From NCBI GenBank assembly GCA_013416795.1, contig RQSC01000381.1, positions 4,364 to 15,639 of the forward strand: DNA of 11,276 bases, written 5' to 3'. The stretch comes from Prasinococcaceae sp. CCMP 1430. Lineage: Eukaryota; Prasinodermophyta; Palmophyllophyceae; Prasinococcales; Prasinococcaceae. Both the position numbers and the translations under genes were made by a program. Under the pieces are notes generated by a model, which saw only the letters and a program-made list of their open reading frames with translations, was not told the origin of the DNA and searched no databases. Below, piece by piece: positions 1-7,163 of this stretch. The number at the start of each line of letters is the position of its first letter. Within the stretch, counting starts at the first letter, position 1.

Positions 1-720
1 CGGCCGCGCGTCGCGGCGGCGCGCCCGCCGACGCGGACGTTGCAGTGCGGACGAGGGCGCGGTGGGGGCAGCGGTGGGGGGCAGGGCCGCAGGGGCGGCC
101 GCGCCGCCGCACGACCGGGGTCGGGCAGCGGTGAAGGCGCAGAGGACGACGAGGGTGTCGTTGACAGCGGCGCGCGCGACACGCTGCGCGCGCTGGAGCG
201 CCTGTCGCGCGACGCGAGCAAAGGAAGCGACGAAACCTCCGCTGGCCTGCAGGCGAACGAGGCCGCTGCCGATGTCGTGGAGCTCGAATTTGCCCTTCCC
301 GACGGCGAGCGTGCCCCGCTGCGCCTGCGTACGCCGCCTGTGGGTGGGCAATACGTCTATGCGCGCGCGCGTTTGCCGCTCGGAGCGACCCTGCATGATG
401 TCGGAAGTGAAATCGTCGTGGAAAGCGTGGAGGCTGACGGGGAGGCCGACAAAGCTGGCGTGCTCCCGGGCGACGCTCTCGCTGCCATCTCGGTCGCGGT
501 GCCACGTATGACCTACCCTGGCGGCAACTTGCTGCTTGGGGGCGTTGGTCGGCCAGGGATTGCGTCGGGGTGGTACGTTGTGGCCGATGAATCGGAGGGG
601 TCAGAGGAACAAGAGGGAGATGAGGAGGAAGGGGCCGCTTTCGCCGCGGCGCTGCGCGCTCTTGGCACCAACGCGAGACGCGCCGACCGTAGCGTCGCGC
701 TCGTGCTCTGCCGAAGATAG
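1..720 (+). CDS. PDZ-like domain protein, 3' part (5' end outside window)
   Basis: The frame is open from the window edge to a TAG at 718-720, so the N-terminus is outside the window or begins after an intron; a possible acceptor (ttgcag) ends at 45 in phase 0. After a Gly/Arg-rich low-complexity stretch and an acidic linker comes a folded-looking region starting near VELEFALPDGE (about 277-310). It contains GSEIVVESVEADGEADKAGVLPGDAL, split here as GSEIVVESVEADGEA and DKAGVLPGDAL (about 400-480), which has the beta-strand, alpha-helix and 'G-x-x-x-G-D' pattern of a PDZ domain. An acidic insert (EGSEEQEGDEEEG) interrupts the domain before a final helix and strand ending VALVLCRR. PDZ domains bind C-terminal peptides; in algae such single-PDZ proteins are often plastid-targeted, which is inference here because no transit peptide is visible. 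The gene converges on the J-domain gene, with 192 bp between the stop codons. Confidence 0.6.
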   Translation, partial: RPRVAAARPPTRTLQCGRGRGGGSGGGQGRRGGRAAARPGSGSGEGAEDDEGVVDSGARDTLRALERLSRDASKGSDETSAGLQANEAAADVVELEFALPDGERAPLRLRTPPVGGQYVYARARLPLGATLHDVGSEIVVESVEADGEADKAGVLPGDALAAISVAVPRMTYPGGNLLLGGVGRPGIASGWYVVADESEGSEEQEGDEEEGAAFAAALRALGTNARRADRSVALVLCRR

Positions 721-912
721 CGAGGCCGTGCGCTGAGGCATGGGGCCTACTGCGCTGCGGCAGAGCCTCTTTAGCTACTGGACGGAGCTGCTGAGCCCCG
801 TAGAGTTGATGTGATTATATTGAGTTTGTAGTCTACACTATAGATTTGATGCGAAGCCCACCTACGAGCCTGCCTTCAAGTGCGCCTCTGCAACCACCCT
901 TTAGCTCGCACG
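721..912. other. Convergent intergenic region with 11-bp TGTA/TACA palindrome
   Basis: This is the shared 3' flank of the PDZ-like gene (+) and the J-domain gene (-). It is much more AT-rich than its surroundings from about 805 to 850. At 827-837 it holds TGTAGTCTACA, a hairpin with 5-bp arms and a one-base centre, 107 nt past one stop codon and 76 nt past the other. TGTA on both strands would put a UGUA motif in both transcripts. UGUA is the binding core of cleavage factor Im in animals and plants, and UGUAA is the green-algal poly(A) signal. A role in 3'-end formation of both genes is therefore plausible but inferred. Confidence 0.35.
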
Positions 913-1904
913 CTACCCTGAGTTGGCTTCCAGTTTTGCCTGTATGAGCTTGAACATTTCCTCGCACTCGACTTGCCGAGCAAGGGGGGCCGAACGCGTT
1001 CGGTCGGGGTGCAGTCGCAACGCAGCACGGCGATACGCCGAGCGCACTTGCGCTGCCGAGTCGCCAGCGGGCGCAAAGCCGAAGGCAGAAAGCACGCCTG
1101 GGAGGTCCAGGTGCCCACCCTGCGCGTGCACGCACACAAATGCGCGGAAGTACGCGTATATTAGCACGTCAGGCATCGCACGAGAAGCGTCGAAGTCGAC
1201 TTGACGCGCACGGATGCACGAGTGCCCATCGCAAAGTGCGTGGCGCAACGCACCTTCTCAGCCACGCGAGCTGCCACATCCGCGCGCAGATTCTCGCGCT
1301 GTGCGGCCTCCGACGCGGCCGCCGATGCCACCGCCGCGGCCTCTTGCCGACGCCGCTCGAAACGGTCAGGGGTACCGCGCTCGCCCTTGCCCTCGTCTCC
1401 ACGCTCGCTCGCTCGCTCGCGAGCATTCGACTGCGCGCTCGACACTGCACTCGCAGAGGATGCAGGCCTGGCATTGCGCCGGGATTGGCAGTCAGGGCGG
1501 TCGTGGTCGTCCTGTGGTCCACGTGCGTTTGAGCCCGCTTGTGCGTCGTTTGCGTGCGCACGTGAGCCCTTGCCCGGGCTCTCGTAGCTTTCGTATCCAC
1601 CCTCGTAGAGCTCCTCCTCCCAGCGGTACGGCTCCGGCGTCGGTGAGGAGCCACGCGCTCGCGCTCGAGCGTGCGCCGCCGCTGCGTCTGCCGGGGCCCG
1701 CCCACGCTGTTCCTCGGAAGCGTGGCGCGCAGTGGACTCGTTTGGAGCCCGCGATGCCAAGCTTTCCTCGTCATCCTCACCACGCGCGCCTGTAGGTGTG
1801 TCAGGCGCGTCTCCGCCCTTCGAGACGCCCGGCTCCAACACCGTCTGACGTCCACCGATGAAGGCCTCGATGGTGACGTCAACGACGCCGCCGCGGCGCC
1901 ATCG
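913..1904 (-). CDS. C-terminal J-domain protein (5' exon not found)
   Basis: There are two exons on the minus strand. The upstream exon runs to 1254 and the last exon is 1119-913, stop TAG at 915-913. The 134-bp intron (1253-1120) starts GTGCGTTG, contains CTGAC (1172-1168), ends CGCAG, and joins phase 0 to phase 0. The last exon encodes a J domain: LDLPGVLSAFGF, VRSAYRRAALRLHPDR with the catalytic HPD tripeptide, then ECEEMFKLIQAKLEA and the stop. A J domain at the extreme C-terminus, with an EEMFKLI-type helix, matches a plant DnaJ-superfamily class rather than classical DnaJ, which has the domain at the N-terminus. HPD stimulates Hsp70 ATPase. The preceding exon is charged and low in complexity, becoming helical just before the junction (ERRRQEAAAVAS, QRENLRADVAARVAEK). 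It has no in-frame ATG, so an upstream exon must exist; 1904 is only the first base after one possible acceptor (CTGCAG, 1910-1905). I did not find that exon. Confidence 0.65.
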
Positions 1905-2066
1905 CTGCAGGCCGGCGCGGCGCGGCGGGTGGGGCGTGGCGCGCGCCGCGGGCGCGAGGAGTGGCGGGCAAACGCCTCTCTCTCTCTCGCACACACACAC
2001 GCCACGCTCGGCACGCGGGCAGGCACACCCACAGGTAGGCTCACACACACACTAACACACACATAG

Positions 2067-2158
<92 letters not shown>

Positions 2159-2280
2159 ACTGCGCACGGGCCCGCGCGTAGGCGCTGCCGCGTTCGCGTT
2201 TGTGCGTGCGAGTTCCCCGAGGGGCGCCCGGCACTGGCGCGCGGCGGGGGAACGCCGGTCGCAATCACACACGCGCTTCG
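1905..2280. other. Low-complexity 5' flank or intron of the J-domain gene
   Basis: This stretch has a (CT)n patch followed by CA repeats at about 1976-2000, then the long AC/GT inverted repeat at 2069-2156, then GC-rich sequence. The minus strand has no ATG between about 2070 and 2300. It is best read as intron or 5' flank of the minus-strand J-domain gene. Open frames of Thr-His or Cys-Val repeats here are translations of the dinucleotide repeat, not genes. Confidence 0.5.
2069..2156. repeat. (AC)17-CA-(GT)26 inverted dinucleotide repeat
   Basis: A run of 17 AC units (2069-2102) is followed by CA (2103-2104) and then about 26 GT units (2105-2156). Because GT is the reverse complement of AC, the two runs form a near-perfect inverted repeat with arms of about 34 bp and almost no loop. 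AC/GT tracts also favour Z-DNA. Its length is likely polymorphic and the assembled length may be unreliable. Confidence 0.9.
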
Positions 2281-2690
2281 AAATTTTCTCTGCCGATCGT
2301 TATGAATCCATATTGACCATACAATACGGGAAGGTGGATCTCCAAACTAGGCCTACCGTAATTTGCAGACCCTGGTACCCCCCGCACCGCAACAGCTTTT
2401 TCTTTTTTTTTCTTTTTTTCTTTTTTTCCCCGGTGGATGCGATTTGACGGAGCGCTCGCGCTCGCGCGCGCGTGCCCAAATTCCCTCCGCGGATTTTTTC
2501 GAAGCCCATTCGACCTCATTTCGCGCCGATGCGGTCTCGCCCGCGCCCCCGGTTCCGCGCGTTCCCCGAGGCCGAAGCCGCGAGATACTTTCATGCAGTT
2601 GGCCCCAAAAGGCAGAATTCCGTGGAAATACGTATATCAAATGAGTTTAATTCGAAATATTCGACGGAATAGTATGACAGCGCGCGCGCG
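2281..2690. promoter_or_regulatory. Divergent intergenic region with poly-pyrimidine tract and AT-rich patches
   Basis: This lies between the minus-strand J-domain gene and the plus-strand receptor gene and is markedly AT-richer than any coding sequence here, at 2281-2345 and 2590-2680. A T-rich tract broken by single Cs spans about 2397-2430; such poly(dA:dT) tracts commonly exclude nucleosomes at promoters. At 2643-2669 the sequence GAGTTT-N10-ATTCGACGGAA occurs, and the same bipartite element recurs at 6539-6565. I see no TATA box at a defined distance and cannot place a transcription start. No convincing coding frame is present. Confidence 0.4.
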
Positions 2691-2898
2691 CGCATGCACG
2701 GGCGCGGCGGTGCCTGCGCTGCCAGGCTGGGGCGCGGCGCGTGCGGGGCTGGCGGGGGGGAGGGGCGGCGCGCTCGCTCGCTCGCTCGCGCGCGGCTCGG
2801 TCGGCGTGTGCTCGCGTGTCGTCTGTCTCGAGCGCCGGCGCGTGAGCGGGCATGCGCGCGAGAGAGAGGGGGTGAGGGAGAGCTTGTTCCTCCTGTGC

Positions 2899-4579
2899 AT
2901 GCCGCGCGCGCGCACGCGGAGGTGTCACATCGCGGCCGCGAGCGCGCTTGCGGGCGCGCCCGGCCCCGGCCTCGCCCAGCGCTCGCGGGGCGCGCGCCGC
3001 CGGCCGCGCGCGCGGACGGCCTCGCCCCCGAAGACATGAGCGCGGCCGACCTCGACGCGTTGGTGAGCTCCATCCAGATGGTCAGCGCGCTGCCGTTCCC
3101 CGTGCAGCGCGAGATACTCAAGGGCGCGGTCGCCTCGGTGCTCCCGGCGGACGCGTGCAATCCCCTCGGGGGTGCGGACGAGTGCAAGCCGCTGCGCACG
3201 ACGGCCGCGTTCGACGCCATGTGCCCGTCGATGACCTCCGCCGCAGTCGACTGCGCGTTCTACTCGAGCTCCGAGCGCGACGTGCAGGACGACCTCGAGG
3301 AGCGCGTGTACGCGGGCATGCGCGACCGCGGCTACGAGGAGTGTCAAGACTGCCTCGGCTACCAGAAGGCGCTGTACTGCGCGCTCGCGGCGCCGGCGTG
3401 CGGGTCCGTGGACCGCATGGTGGAGTGGGAGGACGCCGACGGCACCCCGCGCGGCCTGCTGCCGGCCGTCGAGGCGCTGGTCGCCGACGCGCAGGGCGCC
3501 GAGCTCGCCGAGGCCGAAGGCGCGCAGGCGTTCGCACTCGCGGCGCTGCAGCGCGTCGTCCCCGAGGCCGTGGACGGCCTCATGCTCGGAATGCCGTGCC
3601 GCGAGATGTGCGAGGCCGCCGTGGACAGCTGCGCGTGCGGAGACGCCTCGCCCACCGTGGGGGAGCTCCTCGCGCGCGCGCACGGCGACGACCTCGACGT
3701 GACGGGCATGACGGTGCGTGCACGACCGCGCACGCGCGCGAGCGCTCGCGTGTGCGCGCGCGCGCACACGCGCGGACGTGCGGGCTGACCGATGCGCGCG
3801 CGCGCGCGCGGGGGCGCCTGCGCGCACGCGCACGAACAGCTGGCCGCAGAGCTCGCCATTTTCGAGCCCCTCTACTCGCGGCCGCTGTGCGAGCTCTTCG
3901 CGCCTCGCGATGCGCCGGGCTTTGCGGGCGTGTGCGAGGTGTCGGCGCCAGCGGCGCCGTGCGGCTACTGCTCGCAGGGGGGAGTGGAGCCGCCGTCGGA
4001 GCTGCAGGAGATGATCGCGGCGGAGCTCTTTGCCATGGTGAACGACCTCGTCGAGGGCTCCGACCTCGGCAAGGCGCTGTCGGAGGACTACATCGACGCC
4101 GCCTACTCGGCGGCGGAGGGCGCCGTCGACTATGCATACGGGGACATCGAGCTCGACTACGAGGTCAAGGAGTCGCTCGCGCCCATCAAGGACGACGAGG
4201 ACGAGAAGCGCAGCCAGGCGTCGCCGCCGCCGCGCGCGGCGTCGCCCCCGCCGCCCCCGCCGCCGATCGTCAGGAAGGAGTCCCCGCCGCCGCCCGGAGC
4301 GGCAGCGGCGTCGCCACCGCCACCACAGAGCGGGCACGGCGGGGACGGCGATCATCACAGGAGAGCGGGCACGGCGGGGACGGCGATCATCACAGGCACG
4401 GCGGCGGTGGCGGCGGCGCGGCGACCGCCGTGCTGCTGACGCTGCTGGCCGCTGGCAGCGCGGGCGCCGCGGCCTTCGTCGTGCACCGCCGCAGGCGCGC
4501 GCAGAGCGTCCGCGCGTACATGGGGCTCATCGTCGAGGGGGAGTCGGAGTACGAACCGCCGCCGAGCGTCGACCTCTAA
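2899..4579 (+). CDS. Frizzled-like cysteine-rich single-pass membrane protein (frame broken by 35-bp duplication)
   Basis: Exon 1 ends at 3713. A 126-bp intron (3714-3839) starts GTGCGTGC, carries GCTGAC (3784-3789), ends CAG and is phase 0. Exon 2 runs 3840-4579. The ectodomain has about 16 cysteines. Segments such as LYCALAAPAC (near 3373) and PCREMCEAAVDSC (near 3595) match the C-x-L-x-x-P-x-C and P-C-R-x-x-C patterns of Frizzled cysteine-rich domains. Then follow a Pro-rich stalk (about 4220-4330), a Gly/His linker, one membrane helix (AVLLTLLAAGSAGAAAFVV, 4427-4485), a basic stop-transfer HRRRR and a short acidic tail with stop TAA. A surface receptor or adhesion role is inferred; no ligand can be named. 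The stalk and the helix lie in different frames, separated by the duplication at 4327-4396. The start is uncertain. In-frame ATGs are at 2694 (implausibly Arg-rich product) and 3036 (no signal peptide). ATG 2899 gives a signal-like IAAASALAGAPGPGLA but in another frame. Confidence 0.65.
4327..4396 (+). repeat. 35-bp perfect tandem duplication inside the receptor gene
   Basis: Positions 4327-4361 and 4362-4396 are identical 35-bp copies beginning AGAGCGGGCACGG and ending ATCATCACAGG. Since 35 is not a multiple of three, the second copy shifts the frame. Copy 1 read in the upstream frame and copy 2 read in the downstream frame both give SGHGGDGDHHR. Counting only one copy joins the proline-rich stalk directly to the Gly-rich linker and membrane helix. 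As given, the upstream frame ends early at 4437-4439, before the membrane helix. Confidence 0.9.
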
Positions 4580-4974
4580 GAGGGAACGCGAGCACGGCGC
4601 CGTGTCCGCCCCTCGCGCGCGCGAGAGAGAGCGCATGCACGCGCGCAGTCGCCCGCCCCCACGGGCCGAGACGCCCCACCCGTCCCCCTCTCCCTTGCGC
4701 GCAGAGGATGCATCGCAGCCAGTGGACAGGACGGCGGGTATTGTAAGAAATCAGAGCAGTGTACTGATACACAGCCCGCCCCGCGCCATCATCAGCTGAG
4801 GGATGATTATAAGAGAAACGCAGGCATCGCGGCGCGGGGCATGAATAGTTATGCGCGTGCGCCGTGGGGGGCGCACGCGACGCTGGTCGCCTCCTGGCAG
4901 CGCTCCTGGTGCCTCGGCGCGCGCGCGGGCGCGCCCAAAGCGGCGCGCCGCGCCGTGCGCCTCCGTCCGCTCGC
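4580..4974. other. Convergent intergenic region with TGTA/TACA hairpin
   Basis: This is the shared 3' flank of the receptor gene (+) and the sterol methyltransferase gene (-). The part from 4580 to about 4735 is GC-rich with a purine run (gagagagag near 4622). An AT-richer core spans about 4738-4850 and includes TTGTAAGAAA at 4741. At 4759-4772 lies GTGTACTGATACAC, a 5-bp stem with a CTGA loop, about 180-200 nt past each stop codon. No gene is visible. As in the 721-912 region, TGTA is presented on both strands, consistent with a bidirectional 3'-end signal (inferred). Confidence 0.4.
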
Positions 4975-6287
4975 TCACGCGCGCTTCCTGAGCACGATGC
5001 GGTGCATGGGCGTGAATATGCCCAGCTCGCCCGCCTCGGCGAGGTCGCGCGCAACCTCCACCAGCATCTTGTGCACCTCGGCGGTTCCCTGCGGCGCCAC
5101 CCCGATCGCCGTGAGCGCTCTCACCACCAAGCCGTTGAGGCGGTACTCCCACGCGGAGATATTGAGGCGGCGGTACCACGGCAGCGCCGGCGGCAGCGCG
5201 GCGTCGGCCTCCTCGACCACCTCGAAGCCCACCGCCTTGGCCGCGGCGAGCGCGTCGCCGAGCGTGCGCAGGTCCGGTAGCGCGTTGCCGTGGCAGATGC
5301 TGTCGATGATGCGCACGTGGCGCGGGTCGGACTTGTCGTACAGGTCGGTGGTCAGCCACTCGTACGTGGCGTACAGCCCGCCCGGCTTGAGCACCCTGTG
5401 GATCTCGCCGTACACGCTCTCGAGATTGGGGGCGTGGCAGGTGGCCTCGATGGAGTACGCGCAGTCGAAGGAGGCGTCTTCGAAGGGCATGCTGAGGAAG
5501 TTGCCCTGCACGACCGAGACGCGGCCCTCCAGGCCCGAGCGGCGGTTGTGCGCCTCGCAGCGCTGCACCTGGTACTCGTTGATGGTGAGGCCCGTGACTT
5601 TCCCGCCGGTGGCGCGCGCGATGTTGCGCATGGGCCCGCCCACGCCGCAGCCGGCGTCCAGCGCGGTGCGGCCCTCCCGCAGGCCGCACGCGCGCGCCAG
5701 CGCGGCCTCGTGCGCGCGAGTCGCCTCCGCGTCGCTTTTGCGCCCCGGCAGCGCGGGCGAGAAGTGGAACGACTCCCCCCAGCCCCACTCGTAGATGTCG
5801 GTTACCAGGTTGTAGAACTTTCGTGCACACGCACGCATGCGCACACGCACGCGCGGGCGCGGACCGTCAGCGTTTGGCTGCGCACGCGCGCACACACGCG
5901 CGCGCGCGCAAGAGCGTCCTTCCCACCCACACAACACCCAAACACCCGTACTTGGCGCGCTGCACACGCACGGGCGCCCACGCCCACGCCCACACGCACC
6001 TTGTCAACGAAGCCCGGCGCCTTTGACTTGTCGCTGGCCGCCGGGACCCCGTCGCCCGTGCCGTTCTGCGTGAAGAAGGCGTCGTACTCCTTCCACTCGC
6101 CCTTGACGCGCTTTTTCTCGAGCGCCCCGGAGATCAGCTCCGTGGCGGCGGTGCCCTCCCCGTCGGTCGCGTACCTCTTGCCTGCATAGAGCGCGTTGAA
6201 CAGCCCCGCGGCGGCCAGCGCGCCAACCACCAGCCACGCGCCGCCGGGCGCGAGCCACCCGGCCGACTCGACCGCCTCGGCGGCCAT
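4975..6287 (-). CDS. SMT: Sterol C24-methyltransferase (SMT2-like)
   Basis: There are two exons on the minus strand: 6287-6000 (96 codons, ATG at 6287) and 5817-4975 (280 codons plus stop), giving 376 residues, slightly longer than plant SMTs (about 336-361). The 182-bp intron starts GTGCGTGTG, carries CTGAC (5870-5866), ends AAAG, and is phase 0. The enzyme transfers methyl from S-adenosylmethionine to C24 of the sterol side chain at the ER. Residues 15-34 form one membrane helix. The exon junction rebuilds VDK-FYNLVTDIYEWGWG (94-110), part of the sterol-binding signature YEWGWGESFHFSP. LDAGCGVGGPM (149-159) is the SAM-binding motif I, followed by VTGLTINEYQV, SIEATCHAP and VLKPGGLYATYEW. 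FYNLVTDIYEWGWG resembles plant SMT2 more than SMT1, which has YYDLATSFYEYGWG, though one algal enzyme may perform both methylations. The gene is complete. Confidence 0.93.
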
Positions 6288-6915
6288 GGCGGCGCCTGGC
6301 GGCGGGGTGCGCGCACTGCCTGGCGCGCGGCTCGGGCGAGCGGGGAGAGGCGGGAGGGCGCGAGGCGGGAGGGAAGGTGGGGGCAGGCCCGCCGCCCGCG
6401 CGCGCTGTGGCGGCGCCGCTCTAACAGCCGTGCTTTCCCGCCCAGATCAATTAACGTATCGACACTTCAATTACCATAAAGCGCAGATTTGGTCGGGAAC
6501 GCCGTCTATGCGACTTCCATCTGGGCTGGGACAAGTACGAGTTTGTACATTACAATTCGACGGAACGTGAAGAAAAACACAACAGTGAAATATTTCGATG
6601 AAAACGCGGGGTTAAAATCTGCGAATTGCCATCCGGCCAGAGGGCGGGGGGAAAAACCGTCGGGTGCGCCGGTTCGGCGCCTTGGAATGACGTGCTCTAT
6701 ATGATCATATAAAATAACCACGGGAGACTTTAATGGTGAGGTCAAAATGCATAGGGGGGCGTTCGGCAGAAGCGCGCACGTCGGTCCCAGCCTCCCAGGC
6801 CACGAAGCGCCGCCGCCGTGGGAGGCCAGGTGGGCGCCGGGGCGGGGCTGTGGGTGCGCCCCGACGCCAGCAGCAAGCAGCAGGCGGCGAGCGCACGCGC
6901 GTGGCAGCTCGGCCC
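6288..6915. promoter_or_regulatory. Intergenic region: SMT upstream flank and TANGO2 3' flank
   Basis: The part from 6288 to about 6420 is very GC-rich and G-rich on the plus strand, as expected for the 5' flank of the minus-strand SMT gene. An AT-richer block spans about 6435-6735 and holds the second copy of GAGTTT-N10-ATTCGACGGAA (6539-6565) and a perfect 14-bp palindrome, TATATGATCATATA (6698-6711). The rest, 6736-6915, is GC-rich with no convincing coding frame; it is probably 3' flank of the TANGO2 gene. Confidence 0.4.
6698..6711. other. Perfect 14-bp palindrome TATATGATCATATA
   Basis: The sequence equals its own reverse complement across all 14 bases. It lies in the AT-rich island downstream of the minus-strand TANGO2 gene, where it could be a dimeric protein site or a 3'-end element. 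No assignment is possible from sequence alone. Confidence 0.5.
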
Positions 6916-7163
6916 TTAGAGTGTGCGCACGGCGGCGCCGCCCCTTGCGGTGGCCCCCGCTCCGCCCGCGCTCGTGTTGCTCGGCGCGCGGGCCATCGCA
7001 TCCCAGGTGCTCGCGCACGCCTCCGGAGTCATCTCCGCCACGAGACGCTGCCGATCGTACGAGAGCACGTCCGACGCGCCCTGGCCGCCCTCGTCCGCGT
7101 CTGTGTGAGGGCGATCATCTCCGTGCGGCGGCTCCATCGTCACCTCGGAAACGTCGTGATACG
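6916..7163 (-). CDS. Coding-like segment downstream of TANGO2, possible C-terminal extension
   Basis: On the minus strand from 7163 to a TAA at 6918-6916 one frame has strongly coding base use: third positions are almost all G/C while A and T collect at the second position. It begins YHDVSEVTMEPP, continues through SDVLSYDRQRLVAEM and ends RGGAAVRTL. It is one frame off the TANGO2 frame, which stops at 7142-7140. The two frames would join in phase if 26 nt (7189-7164, GT...GGCAG) were removed, or through a single-base error. No family is recognised. It could be a C-terminal extension of TANGO2, an exon of a separate gene, or a chance frame. Confidence 0.35.

Noticed and set aside
2041-2305. 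Open frames of Thr-His or Cys-Val repeats on both strands.
   Set aside because: They only translate the AC/GT microsatellite.
2437-3039. Plus-strand open frame of 200 codons starting MRFDGALALAR.
   Set aside because: It crosses the AT-rich intergenic block without coding signal and ends just inside the receptor gene in a different frame. Only its last part (from ATG 2899) is retained as a possible signal peptide.
2925-4358. Very long minus-strand open frame opposite the receptor gene (Arg-rich).
   Set aside because: It is a GC-rich shadow frame. The plus-strand frame has the cysteine motifs and coding-type third positions; the minus product is Arg/Ala/His low complexity.
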